64,000 nucleotides of DNA from Legionella septentrionalis (GTDB lineage: Bacteria; Pseudomonadota; Gammaproteobacteria; Legionellales; Legionellaceae), in assembly GCF_003989745.1 (NCBI RefSeq), contig NZ_RZGS01000002.1, positions 1-64,000 on the forward strand. The letters run 5' to 3'. The notes below the pieces were generated by a model that saw only the letters and a program-made list of their open reading frames with translations, was not told the DNA's origin and did not search any database. The position numbers were made by a program, and so were the translations under genes. Positions 1 through 9,508 of the stretch are shown one piece after another (position 1 is the stretch's first letter; each line of letters opens with the position of its first letter).

Positions 1-331
<331 letters not shown>

Positions 332-415
332 TATAACCTGAGTAGGTTCAGGTTTAGAGCCTAATGCTTGTGCAACCTCAATCTTTACCAGCAGGTAATT
401 GCCTGCTAACGTTTT

Positions 416-533
416 TCCTGGCGACTATAGCCGTTTGGAACCACCTGATACCATCTCGAACTCAGAAGTGAAACAAACTCGCGCCGATGATAGTGTGGGG
501 TCTCCCCATGTGAAAGTAGGTCATCGCCAGGGC
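416..533 (+). rRNA. rrf: 5S ribosomal RNA
   Basis: A full-length 5S gene of about 118 bases. The ends CCTGGCGAC and GTCATCGCCAGG pair as helix I. The internal segments CGAACTCAGAAGTGAAAC and GTGTGGGGTCTCCCCATGTG match gammaproteobacterial 5S. It lies downstream of 23S with no tRNA between them. Confidence 0.97.
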
Positions 534-543
534 TTTTTACCTG

Positions 544-571
544 AAAGCGGCTTCAATAGCCGCTTTTTTTT
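544..571 (+). terminator. Rho-independent terminator of the rRNA operon
   Basis: A nine-base-pair stem (AAAGCGGCT / AGCCGCTTT) closes a five-base loop (TCAAT) and is followed by an uninterrupted run of T. It stands 11 bases after the 5S gene, the usual place for an rRNA operon terminator. Confidence 0.9.
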
Positions 572-781
572 CGCCTAAAATTTGCCTTATTGTCTATAAC
601 CGATCGTGCTGCCAATTGTTTATGAAAATTTGCAGCAATCGTAAGCGAATATCTTTGCTTAATACTTGTTAAGCAGGATATTTCTGAAACTTTTTCAGGA
701 CATTGCCTATATTTTTCGGAGAATTCTTATATTTTCATGAGGCAGGGTATACTATTAAAAAGGATGCTATTTATAAATTTC

Positions 782-1735
782 ATGAAAAACAGGATTCTGT
801 TTCTTTTCTTTGCCCTTTTTCTATTAAGTTGCGGGAACACGCCACCAATACCTTACAATGGTTACATTGAAGGCGAATTAATCTTTTTGGCTTCGCCATA
901 CTCCGGTATCTTGCAAAAGAAAGCAGTGGAACGAGGTCAACAAGTTAAAAAAGGGCAATTGTTGTTTGAACTTGATCCTAATCCTGAAATTTTGGCCATT
1001 GAGCAAAGCAAGGCCGACCTTAAGCAAGCACGTAAGATTTTACAGGATTTGCAAAATCCCTCCCGATTGCCTGAACTTGCCGCGTTACATGCGCAAATTG
1101 CGCAAGTCACCGAGCAAATTGAATTAGCCAAATTACGCGTGCAACGCTATCGCCAGTTAGTCGCCAAACAAGCAGCGTCAAAAGATGTTTTGGACGAGGC
1201 TGAAACGCGTTATAAAGAATTGCAGAATTTAAAAGCCCAGTATGAATCAAATCTTGAATTGGCCTTACAAGGTAGCCGCGAAGAACAAATCAACGCGCAA
1301 AAAGCACGTATAGAAGCTCTTGCAGCAAATTTACAACAAGCCACCTGGCGTCTGCAGCAAAAAAGTGTTGTTGCTCCAGGGGATGGAATTATCTTCGATA
1401 CCTATTATCGTCAAGGAGAATTCGTCGCTAATCAAAAACCAATCGCCTCATTATTAACTCCGGATAATATAAGAATTGAATTCTTTGTACCTGCAAGAGC
1501 CTTAAGTTCGTTACACATAGGACAATCGGTAAATTTTACCTGTGATGGATGTGCAGATAGGAATGAAGCCGTGATTAACTATATTTCCCCAGAGGCAGAA
1601 TACATACCTCCATTAGTTTACACTTACGAAAACCGTGACTATTTGGTCTTTCGCGTCAAAGCCGCCCTCAAAAATCCGCAACGTTTTAAACCGGGGCAAC
1701 CCGTAACAATAACGGGAATTGCGAATGGTGCGTGA
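782..1735 (+). CDS. HlyD-family periplasmic adaptor (membrane fusion) lipoprotein
   Basis: This is the periplasmic adaptor subunit of an ABC-type efflux or export pump, related to the YbhG/YhiI branch of the HlyD family. From the ATG at 782 the product is 317 residues. It has a short lipoprotein signal with lipobox LLSC (Cys17), a split biotinyl-lipoyl domain (SPYSGILQKKAVERGQQVKKG and APGDGIIFDTYYRQGEFV), and a long alpha-helical hairpin between them. In-frame ATGs at 737 and 764 are possible but would lengthen the signal peptide. The stop overlaps the following ATPase gene, so the two are co-translated. The substrate is unknown. Confidence 0.88.
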   Translation: MKNRILFLFFALFLLSCGNTPPIPYNGYIEGELIFLASPYSGILQKKAVERGQQVKKGQLLFELDPNPEILAIEQSKADLKQARKILQDLQNPSRLPELAALHAQIAQVTEQIELAKLRVQRYRQLVAKQAASKDVLDEAETRYKELQNLKAQYESNLELALQGSREEQINAQKARIEALAANLQQATWRLQQKSVVAPGDGIIFDTYYRQGEFVANQKPIASLLTPDNIRIEFFVPARALSSLHIGQSVNFTCDGCADRNEAVINYISPEAEYIPPLVYTYENRDYLVFRVKAALKNPQRFKPGQPVTITGIANGA

Positions 1736-2648
1736 AGAAATCATCAATGTGGCAAACCTTAGAAAATCCTTTAACAACAAGGTTGTTGTAGATGATATTA
1801 ATCTGCACGTAAAAAAAGGAGAAGTATTTGGTTTCTTAGGCCCTAATGGCAGTGGCAAGACAACTACGATCCGCATGCTTTGTGGTTTGTTAACACCGGA
1901 TTCAGGAGAAGGTACTTGTTTGGGATACGATATCGTCAAAGAATCAGGCAAAATTAAAGAACATGTTGGTTATATGACCCAGCGCTTTAGTTTTTATACC
2001 GATCTTAGCATAGAGGAAAATTTAAATTTTATTGCCAATGTGTATTTGGTTGCGGATCGTAAGCGACGCATCGCTGAAATCATGGAGGATTTTGGTTTAA
2101 CCACAAGGCGTAAACAATTGGCCGGTGAGTTATCGGGAGGGTGGAAGCAACGCATGGCATTGGCGGCATGCTTATTACATAAACCTGACTTATTGTTGCT
2201 TGATGAGCCGACGGCAGGTATTGATCCTATTGCTCGCCGTGATTTTTGGGACAGAATACACAGCTTGAGCGAGCAAGGCATTACCACACTGATGTCAACG
2301 CATTACATGGATGAAGCTGAACGTTGTACGCGGTTGGCTTATATCGCCAATTCCAAATTAATCATTACCGGTACTGTGGATGAAGTCATCAAAAGCACCC
2401 GCTTGCGCACCTGGGAGCTAAGAGGAGATATTACTACCAAGCTATTGCAGGAAGTGAAAAAAATTCAAGGTATCACACAAGCTGCTTTATTTGGCCGACA
2501 AATTCATGTCTGTGGTTTTGATGTAAAACTTATCGAGCATGGCTTGCAACAGCTAGCGCAAACTCAAGATATTTCCTGGGAAGAAATTGCTTCAACTTTG
2601 GAGGATGCATTCATTAGCCTGGTGCATCAAGCGCAAAGGCAAAATTAA
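1725..2648 (+). CDS. ABC transporter ATP-binding protein (ABC-2 / YbhF-like)
   Basis: ATPase subunit of the exporter begun by the HlyD gene. About 307 residues: Walker A GPNGSGKTT near residue 40, signature LSGGWKQR, Walker B LLLLDEPTAGID and H-loop STHYMDE are all present. The C-terminal extension is typical of drug-resistance and YbhF-type ATPases, but only one ATPase domain is present, whereas E. coli YbhF has two. The start is taken at the ATG at 1725, which overlaps the adaptor stop by 11 bases; a TTG at 1719 is also open. The cognate permease lies 1.2 kb downstream, beyond a decayed gene. Confidence 0.9.
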   Translation: MVREEIINVANLRKSFNNKVVVDDINLHVKKGEVFGFLGPNGSGKTTTIRMLCGLLTPDSGEGTCLGYDIVKESGKIKEHVGYMTQRFSFYTDLSIEENLNFIANVYLVADRKRRIAEIMEDFGLTTRRKQLAGELSGGWKQRMALAACLLHKPDLLLLDEPTAGIDPIARRDFWDRIHSLSEQGITTLMSTHYMDEAERCTRLAYIANSKLIITGTVDEVIKSTRLRTWELRGDITTKLLQEVKKIQGITQAALFGRQIHVCGFDVKLIEHGLQQLAQTQDISWEEIASTLEDAFISLVHQAQRQN

Positions 2649-2721
2649 TATTGTTAATTATCTGGAGTTTAATTTATGCATGGACGAGGTAGCGAGGTGG
2701 GGGATCAAGTCCGATAATGTG

Positions 2722-3740
2722 TTAATATTTTTCTTCAAAAGAGCTCGTATCCGTAGTTTTGAGAAAAATTTCGGATAATTCTTCCAAGCTCGCTGTTAAG
2801 AAAGCACCCAAATGAGGCAGCAAGTCTACATCTTTTCCATTTAAGGCTTGTTTTAGCGCTTGTACAGCTTGCACTTTCTGCATCTTGCTGAATCCAAAAT
2901 TTATAAAAAAGAATCTTGTTTTATATTCGGCCTCGATATTGCTGCGGCAAATTTTTTTCTTTCCTTTTGCAGAGGAGTATGGGTTATCGGCTATGAAAAC
3001 GAATATTCGGCTTTATGGCGCAAGCGATGATCAAGGTAACGTTCTAAATCTTCCCAACTTTCTGTAGTCTCAGGGCCGTAAATATCACAGCAGCGACAGA
3101 CGTTTATGCTGGCTTGCATAAGCATGAAGCCTTCTTTAAATTGCGAGGGAGTGTTTTCACCGCGATATAAGCAGTAGAATTATAATTTTGCGCTCCTGGG
3201 GTTCGAATCATTTTTTATTAGGTGCGCGGCCTAGAAATTGTACGTCGGTTAGATATTTTCTGCTAAATAGTTGCTCTTCGCGTATCGCATTGAACCGTAA
3301 TTCCCTTAAGGCTAAATAAATAGCGTTAAATCAGGAAGCAAATTTAAAAGACGGGTGTGATCTTTGACGTAAATATTGTTTAAATGATGGTGAGGGTCTA
3401 ATAATTCAGAGCTGGCCTTGAATTTTACTTATTGCGGTTGCTTAATCCGGTTTAATTTTCGCTTAAGAAAATGAACGAATGGTTGGACGTTCAGCAATCA
3501 GTTCTAATCATTATTGTTCGGCCAGCTTTAAGTTAGCCGCGTAATTTTTTATATCGAAATTTGCTTTGATAATGAGTTGCGAGATGATGATGGCATGTCA
3601 TTCCTTAAATGTATGCGAATCTAGCAGCATGCGGATTGCTTACATAAAAAATTATGTGCTTAAATCCAAGACCTTGGCTGAGATGCATGAAAATCTAATG
3701 GCCAAAATGATTATATATTGTCATGATGGCCTAGAGAGAT
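2722..3740 (-). pseudogene. Decayed gene of unknown family, minus strand
   Basis: No intact reading frame exists here. Read on the minus strand, long protein-like stretches can be joined across frameshifts and stops. Examples are KDHTRLLNLLPDLT (about 3320-3370), AIYLALRELRFNAIREEQLF (about 3260-3320), EGFMLMQASINVCRCCDIYG (about 3080-3150) and the C-terminal block MQKVQAVQALKQALNGKDVD (2883 downward), ending at a TAA at 2722-2724. At least four frameshifts or stops separate them. I do not recognise the family. It lies between the ATPase and permease genes of an ABC exporter but in the opposite direction, so it was probably inserted and then degraded. An effector-type gene lies nearby on the same strand. 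The 5' limit is uncertain. Confidence 0.7.
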
Positions 3741-3823
3741 TAGCAAACAATTAAAAGTAGTGAGCAGTGGTGTTTTAAGAATGAATGACTGGAATTTTCA
3801 GATACCAATTTTAAGGAGAGTAA

Positions 3824-4957
3824 GTGAGATCATGGGCTAATTCCCGTTTGCTTGCGGTCATGCTGAAAGAGTTTATTCAAATGCGCCGCGATAAAGCCAC
3901 TTTTGCCATGATTGTAGGAATCCCGTTAATTCAATTAATCTTATTTGGTTATGCCATCAACATGAATCCTCGCCATTTACCCACCGCCATTATTGGCGAT
4001 GAACAAAGCATTTACAGCCGGCGGATTTTAAAAAGCATGGAGAATTCTACGTATTTTCGCTTTATCAAGCCCGCCATCTCTGCTGGCGAAGCAGATGAGT
4101 TATTAAAAAGAGGAAAAATACAATTTGTGTTAAATTTTCCAGTGGATTTTTCCCATGATTTGATTAAGGGTTTACAACCTGAATTATTGTTGGAAGCCGA
4201 TGCGACTGATCCGGCGGCAACCAGCAGGGCGGTTGCCGTGTTTGCTGATTTGGCTTATTCATCACTAAAAGAAGAATTGCAAGGCGAGCTTTCCTCGTTA
4301 ATTGCTACCATAAAACCTTATCAACCCATAGTGCATGCCCGCTATAATCCTTTGGCCATTACGGCATTCAATATTGTTCCGGGATTATTAGGCGTTGTTC
4401 TTACCATGACCATGGTAATCATTACTGCATTGGCTATTACGCGTGAATATGAACGCGGTACCATGGAAAATTTGCTGGCTACACCGCTAAAACCCATTGA
4501 AGTGATGATTGGCAAGATTGTGCCGTATATCATTGTAGGTTATATACAAGTTTTATTGATTTTACTCATGGCCAAATTTTTATTTGGCGTACCCATGCAG
4601 GGAAGTGTGTTATTGTTGCTCATCTTGTGCTTGCCATTTATTGCAGCGAACCTTGCCATGGGGCTTACTTTTTCCACGCTCGCCAGCAACCAACTGCAAG
4701 CAGTGCAAAGCGCCATGTTTTTCTTTTTGCCCTCGATTTTATTATCCGGCTTCATGTTTCCTTTCCGCGGTATGCCGGATTGGGCACAGTATGTTGGCAA
4801 CGCATTGCCATTAACACATTTTTTAATCATTGTGCGCGGGATTTTATTGAAAGGCAATGGTTTCTGGGAGGTTTGGAAAGAAACTATCCCCATCATCGTA
4901 TTTACAGCCGTGGTGATGTATGTCAGTATCAAACGCTACCGCCAGACGTTAGACTAA
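3824..4957 (+). CDS. ABC-2 type transporter permease (YbhR/YhhJ-like)
   Basis: Integral membrane permease, 377 residues, starting with GTG directly after a strong AAGGAGAG ribosome site (3813-3820). The layout is the ABC2_membrane_3 type: one N-terminal membrane segment (near residues 25-45), a large periplasmic domain, then about five membrane segments from residue 175 to the end. The motif YERGTMENLLATPLKPIE is typical of the family. It completes the HlyD-ATPase-permease set, although separated from it by the decayed gene. Only one permease is present, as in YhiI/RbbA/YhhJ-type systems; YbhGFSR systems have two, so one may have been lost. Confidence 0.9.
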   Translation: MRSWANSRLLAVMLKEFIQMRRDKATFAMIVGIPLIQLILFGYAINMNPRHLPTAIIGDEQSIYSRRILKSMENSTYFRFIKPAISAGEADELLKRGKIQFVLNFPVDFSHDLIKGLQPELLLEADATDPAATSRAVAVFADLAYSSLKEELQGELSSLIATIKPYQPIVHARYNPLAITAFNIVPGLLGVVLTMTMVIITALAITREYERGTMENLLATPLKPIEVMIGKIVPYIIVGYIQVLLILLMAKFLFGVPMQGSVLLLLILCLPFIAANLAMGLTFSTLASNQLQAVQSAMFFFLPSILLSGFMFPFRGMPDWAQYVGNALPLTHFLIIVRGILLKGNGFWEVWKETIPIIVFTAVVMYVSIKRYRQTLD

Positions 4958-7090
4958 AGTAATCCCATCAACTGGTTTGACGTCTTCATTTTCCTTGGCA
5001 TGGTCTTGTTCCTTCACGGCATTCATTTGCTCTTTATATTTTTTCTGTTCTTCGACAAGTGCTTGCATTTCATGAACTTGGGTGCTCCTGCTTCCCTCAT
5101 CATGCAGTAAGCCTTTTTCCCTTCCTGCGAATCCAGCTTTGCAAGTAGCCCATCCTTTTTCTACCCAGCCCTTGGTAAGCCCAAAAGTCGGGAGCAAGAG
5201 TATGGTACCAACTAATGCTTTCATAAAGCCGCCCAGAGTCTGCAAAGCAGGGTACTTAACCGTCAAATCTTTAGCCAAAGTCAGATAGCTCGCCAGATTT
5301 TTTTCCTGTTGGATATTTATTCTTGCATCTTGAACATGGATTACTGAAGGTAGGAGGAGTTCTGCAGTACGCGTTACAGCCTCCAATAGCAGCCGTTTGC
5401 CGCTTACACCGGCAATGTGCTGTTGCTCAATGTTTTCGAGGATTTTTATTCCTTGCGCAATGCTTTTTAATTCAAGTTGGTTTTCTTTGGCAGGGATAAG
5501 GTTAGAATTTTGCAGGCTTGCCTCTCTTTGCCTTAATTCCTGCAGAACTTGCGCCGTGCGTAAATTGAGAAGGGCTTCCACACGACTGTGTGGACAATTT
5601 AAATCTCTCCATTCAATTAACCATGCTTTTTTAGGATCATCGCGAATTTGTTCGTAGTTTTGATTGATGTAAGCATCCACTGTGTTCCAGATTAGCTTAC
5701 TATGATGATTCATGCCGCGGGCTTTAACCATAGCTGGGGCGGCGTGCAAAGCACATTCGAACTCTTTACGACTGAGTGGCTGCCCGCTCTCTATAGATTT
5801 CATCAGGTTATAATAGGCAGAAGATACGCCGCCGCGATCGATCGCGTCCTTACAGGAAAAATTAATGCTTACAGGATTAATTGTTTCAATGATAAAATTT
5901 GGTAACTCATATTTAGTGAAATGGAACCAAACCGCTTGTCGTTGTGCGCTCGATAATTCTTGTGCAGTTTCAGGATTTATCCCCATTTGTCTGAAACTTT
6001 TATCCAGTAATTCATTTAATTTATTTTTTTCAAGTTGTTGTGAATAAATACCTCCCTGATTGCTGAATAATAATGTTCTAATTTTAGGGCTGATATGAAA
6101 ATCCCGCACCGTCTCTTGGGCTTTCCCATCTTCCAGGGGAATGTGTAAAAATTCCTCACGTACTTTTTGATAAGAATGGTGATCATTGGTTTTTTTAAAA
6201 TCAGATTTTCACATTAATCCTTTATCAGCGGGCAAAGTAATCACTGCGATGTTTTCATGGTCAGTTTCTAAATCATGCAGGGCAGTGGTTAAAGCTTTTT
6301 CTTTATGCCCTTCAAAATCCAATTTCTTGGGTCTATCTTTCCCCAAGTTGTTAAAATAAATATGCGTGATCGATTTTTCCGAGGCTTGACGTTCCTGCAC
6401 CTGCAGCCAATGCTCAAATAAAGGACTTACCCGCACTTCGCCATGGTGGCGTTGTGCTTGCGTGCCAAAGCGATATTCTGTCACCCCTTTCTTATTTTCA
6501 GGATTGATTGCGCCATCGTTATATTGATAGGTACGAACCGTAGCAATACTGGTGGTGTGCTGCGGTTTAAAATTTGCAGAAATCATCGCTGTAAAACGGC
6601 CGTAGGCAGAGCCTGCCTCAGCCGGTGTTTGCGCTTCTTTATTTATTCGCTGGCTCTTGCTGTCCAGCAGTGATTGAGAAACCTTATGTTCAATGGCATT
6701 GGCTACAGGGCGGTGGTTAGCGGGAATTTCGCGGATGGCTTCATAAGTGTTAGGCAGGATGTTATTGTCGTTGTGATAAATGGCAAAGAAAAAATTATCC
6801 CACTCTCTTTCAATTTCGATATTATCGCTATCTTTAATCCAAGGGAGAAATTCATCCTCTACAACGCGAAAAAAACGTGAATAAAGGTCTGCATAAGCGG
6901 TTTCTGGATGGTAGGCTGGCTCGATTTTTGCAAGTTCTGCAAATAAAGAAGTTACATTTTCCGGTAAATTTTGCACTGCCTGAGAAGGAATAGCTTCCTT
7001 TATTTTTAGCAAGTAAGCATGGCAATTTTTATTATGCAGCTTTTCGCTGCTCATGGCTTCTTTTACTTCAACTTCAGGTGTAGACATCAT
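4949..7090 (-). pseudogene. CX5R phosphatase-like, effector-like gene interrupted by an in-frame TGA
   Basis: Two minus-strand frames (7090-6209 and 6208-4949) are in the same phase and separated only by a TGA at 6209-6211. The 33 codons after the TGA read as normal protein (KTNDHHSYQKVREEF and so on). Joined, they give about 713 codons. The second half holds FSCKDAIDRGG: Cys-x5-Arg, codons at 5834-5854, the catalytic signature of cysteine phosphatases and of SopB/SidF/SidP-type phosphoinositide phosphatases. The C-terminus has a hydrophobic patch (about residues 290-320 of the second frame) and a Glu-rich tail, as in many Dot/Icm substrates. The function is inferred from the motif alone. A GTG at 6107-6109 could restart the phosphatase half. 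The 3' end overlaps the convergent permease gene by nine bases. Confidence 0.65.
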
Positions 7091-7111
7091 AATCCAAGTG
7101 AGTTTTTATAA

Positions 7112-7124
7112 TACAAGTATAGCT
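7112..7124 (-). promoter_or_regulatory. Possible RpoS-like -10 element for the effector-like gene
   Basis: On the minus strand the sequence GCTATACTTGT (7123 down to 7113) matches nine of eleven positions of the stationary-phase sigma consensus KCTAYACTTAA. It lies 33 bases before the ATG at 7090. AT-rich DNA gives chance matches, so this is tentative. Confidence 0.35.
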
Positions 7125-7134
7125 TAAAGAAATA

Positions 7135-7163
7135 TTGACTTGCGAAGGCAGGCTCTTTACCAT
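7135..7163 (+). promoter_or_regulatory. Possible promoter of the thiamin operon
   Basis: TTGACT (7135-7140) resembles a -35 box. After a 17-base spacer, TACCAT (7158-7163) is a weak -10. Transcription from here would start just before the TPP riboswitch aptamer, which fits. Confidence 0.4.
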
Positions 7164-7174
7164 AGCAGCAAATT

Positions 7175-7254
7175 CACCAGGGGTGCTCTTTGCAATTCGA
7201 GAGCTGAGAAAAACCCTCACAACCTGCACTGGATAATGCCTGCGGAGGGAGTGT
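7175..7254 (+). promoter_or_regulatory. TPP riboswitch (THI element)
   Basis: The conserved TPP aptamer blocks are present in order: GGGGTGC (7180-7186), GCTGAGA (7203-7209), ACCCTCACAACCTG (7213-7226), and CTGGATAATGCC with GGAGGGA (7229-7251). This element binds thiamin pyrophosphate. Its 3' part contains the purine-rich ribosome site GGAGGGA of thiE, and TCAC at 7174-7177 can pair with GTGA at 7253-7256 next to the start codon. Control is therefore probably at translation initiation. Confidence 0.95.
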
Positions 7255-7255
7255 G

Positions 7256-7882
7256 ATGATTGCCACATTTAAGTTATGTTTAGTAACCAATTTTCATGGT
7301 TACAGCGAAGAATCCTATTTAAAATTAATTTGCGAAGCGGTAGCAGGCGGAGTCAGCATGGTTCAGCTTCGCGATAAATCCAGCCGTCAGCATGAGACTT
7401 ACCATTGGGGAATGGCCATTAAACGCGCGTTGCAGCCATTTTCCGTACCTCTTATCGTAAATGATTCCATTGATTTGGCGATTGCCATAGGGGCAGATGG
7501 AGTGCATCTAGGACAAGCAGATGCCTCCCCTGTTATAGCCCGCGAGCGCTTGGGTGTTGAGAAAATAATTGGGCTATCCATTGAAACATTCGCACAACTT
7601 GAATACGCCAATACGCTTGATTGCATTGATTATGTTGCGGCGAGCGCGGTATTCCCCAGCGCGACTAAGCCAGATTGTAAAACGACTTGGGGCTTAGAAG
7701 GACTTCGTTTCATTGTAGACAACTCCAAACATCCGGTAATTGCCATTGGCGGAATTGGGCTTGGTAATGCACAAGACGTTATAAAACAAGGTGTGGCTGG
7801 CATTGCCGTGGTGAGTGCACTTCACCAGCCAGACAGTTATCAAGCTGCTGCTGATTTATTGGAGACGATTAATGACCAGTGA
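7256..7882 (+). CDS. thiE: Thiamine-phosphate synthase
   Basis: ThiE joins HMP pyrophosphate to hydroxyethylthiazole phosphate to make thiamin phosphate. The 208-residue length fits the family, as do the TIM-barrel phosphate-binding motifs MVQLRDKS near residue 38 and NDSIDLAIAIGADGVHLGQ near residues 72-90. The start is the ATG at 7256 behind GGAGGGA; a GTG sits directly before it at 7253. It is the first gene of a thiE-thiM-thiD salvage operon controlled by the TPP riboswitch. The stop overlaps thiM by 11 bases. Confidence 0.95.
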   Translation: MIATFKLCLVTNFHGYSEESYLKLICEAVAGGVSMVQLRDKSSRQHETYHWGMAIKRALQPFSVPLIVNDSIDLAIAIGADGVHLGQADASPVIARERLGVEKIIGLSIETFAQLEYANTLDCIDYVAASAVFPSATKPDCKTTWGLEGLRFIVDNSKHPVIAIGGIGLGNAQDVIKQGVAGIAVVSALHQPDSYQAAADLLETINDQ

Positions 7883-8645
7883 TGAAAATTGTTTGATTAG
7901 CCAAGTTCAAAATAAAAATCCGCTCATCTTAAATATTACTAATTATGTTTCCATGGAATTTGTAGCCAATGGATTATTGTGCATGGGTGCATCGCCTGTC
8001 ATGAGTCATAGCCTGGAGGATGCAAGCGCGCTAGCCCATTTCGTTGCGGCAGTCGTGATTAATATTGGTACCTTAGATGCTGATTTCATGGAGTTGGCCG
8101 ACAGCATATGCCAGGCTGCAACTCAAAAAAACATTCCCCTGGTTTTAGATCCGGTAGGTGCCGGGGCAACCGCTGCCCGAACCACAGCATGTTGGCAATT
8201 ACTTGATTCTTATCCTTTTGCCGTAATTCGAGGTAATGCCAGTGAAATTAAAGCACTGGCAGGACGTCAAGGATTGACAAAAGGGGTAGATAGTACTGAA
8301 GATAGCCGCACGGCATTGGTAGCAGCACAACAGTTGGCCCGACAAAAAAATTTGGTGGTTGTGGCTAGCGGTGCAACCGATCTCATCGTTCATCCCGGCG
8401 CGCAGCAATTAATAGAAGGTGGCTCAGCTTTAATGCCTTTGGTCACCGGCAGCGGCTGCCTTTTTACTGCTGTTGTCGCTGCTTTTTGCGCAGTGCATAG
8501 CGATTATTTTGCCGCTGCTGTCGCTGCTGCTCGATTTTATGGCCGTTGTGGTGAGCTCGCCGCAAGAACGGCACCAGGGCCAGGCAGTTTTAAAATGCAG
8601 TTTTTAGATCACTTATATCAAGTGGCTCAAGGGGAAGCATCATGA
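7872..8645 (+). CDS. thiM: Hydroxyethylthiazole kinase
   Basis: ThiM phosphorylates hydroxyethylthiazole, the salvage route to the thiazole half of thiamin. From the ATG at 7872 the protein has 257 residues. It shows GASPVMS near the N-terminus, LDPVGAGAT, and the ribokinase-like catalytic motif VTGSGC near residue 193. The start overlaps the thiE stop (ATGACCAGTGA) and the stop overlaps the thiD start (ATGA), so translation is coupled. Longer upstream starts inside thiE are not needed. Confidence 0.95.
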   Translation: MTSDENCLISQVQNKNPLILNITNYVSMEFVANGLLCMGASPVMSHSLEDASALAHFVAAVVINIGTLDADFMELADSICQAATQKNIPLVLDPVGAGATAARTTACWQLLDSYPFAVIRGNASEIKALAGRQGLTKGVDSTEDSRTALVAAQQLARQKNLVVVASGATDLIVHPGAQQLIEGGSALMPLVTGSGCLFTAVVAAFCAVHSDYFAAAVAAARFYGRCGELAARTAPGPGSFKMQFLDHLYQVAQGEAS

Positions 8646-9463
8646 GACACCCGCCTTGTGTATTGACCGTAGCAGGAACCGATCCTTCCGGAGGCGCAGG
8701 CATCCAGGCAGATATCAAGGCGATATCAGCAACAGGCAGTTATGCGGCTTCTGTCATTACGGCTTTGGTAGCGCAAAATACGCAGGGAGTGCAGGCTATT
8801 CAGGAAGTTCCCACCGCTTTCATCGCTCAACAATTGGATGCTGTATTTCAAGATTTGCACATCAAAGCCGTTAAAATTGGTATGCTGCACGATCACGAGG
8901 TTATGCATGTAGTTGCACAGAGTTTACAAACCCATCATCCTGAGTATGTTATTCTGGATCCGGTCATGGTCGCAAAAAATGGCTGCGCATTGCTAAAGGA
9001 AGAGGCCGTTTCTTATCTGAAAGAGCAATTGATTCCTGCAGCAACCCTGATTACACCCAATATAAGCGAAGCCGAAAAAATTTTGGACATGTGCATAGAA
9101 TCGTCTGCTGACATGATACATGCTGCACGCAGTATCGCAGAAGAATATCAAGTTAATGTGCTGTTAAAGGGCGGCCATCTTAATGCCCCCGAGGCTTCTG
9201 ATGTTTTGTGGGTGACAGCAGACAATACGTCTCATTGGTTTCACGCGCCGCGTATCCATACGAAAAATACCCATGGAACTGGGTGCAGTTTATCTGCAGC
9301 AATTGCTTCGTTTCTGGCGCAGGGGAAAGATTTGCTTACCGCGGTGCAACTGGCTAAAAAATATCTTTTCCATGCGATTGTTGCTGGAAGCAACCAGCAA
9401 ATCGGGAAAGGGCATGGGCCCGTTGATCATTTTTATTTTTTGGATGAAACTCTTATCCTTTAG
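8642..9463 (+). CDS. thiD: Hydroxymethylpyrimidine/phosphomethylpyrimidine kinase
   Basis: ThiD phosphorylates HMP and HMP-P to the pyrophosphate used by ThiE. 273 residues: N-terminal AGTDPSGGAGIQADIKA, DPVMVAKNG in the middle, KGGH, and the ribokinase anion-hole motif NTHGTGCSLSAAIA near residue 210. It overlaps thiM by four bases. With thiE and thiM it makes a complete pyrimidine and thiazole salvage set. No thiC or thiG is visible in this window, so de novo synthesis cannot be judged from here. Confidence 0.95.
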   Translation: MRHPPCVLTVAGTDPSGGAGIQADIKAISATGSYAASVITALVAQNTQGVQAIQEVPTAFIAQQLDAVFQDLHIKAVKIGMLHDHEVMHVVAQSLQTHHPEYVILDPVMVAKNGCALLKEEAVSYLKEQLIPAATLITPNISEAEKILDMCIESSADMIHAARSIAEEYQVNVLLKGGHLNAPEASDVLWVTADNTSHWFHAPRIHTKNTHGTGCSLSAAIASFLAQGKDLLTAVQLAKKYLFHAIVAGSNQQIGKGHGPVDHFYFLDETLIL

Positions 9464-9508
9464 AGTGGCTGCATGTAAGCGGAAATTTTATTCGGACAAA
9501 TTACACTT

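Noticed and set aside
3190-3210. GGGGTTCGAATC resembling a tRNA T-arm
   Set aside because: No acceptor, D or anticodon arm can be formed around it, and it lies in the decayed gene.
3566-3754. 62-residue plus-strand frame within the decayed gene
   Set aside because: No ribosome site and Met/Cys-rich random-like composition; the minus strand has the better coding signal.
6209-6211. In-frame TGA as a selenocysteine codon
   Set aside because: No selenocysteine-type context or SECIS-like hairpin was seen, and the residue would be outside the catalytic motif. A nonsense mutation is simpler.
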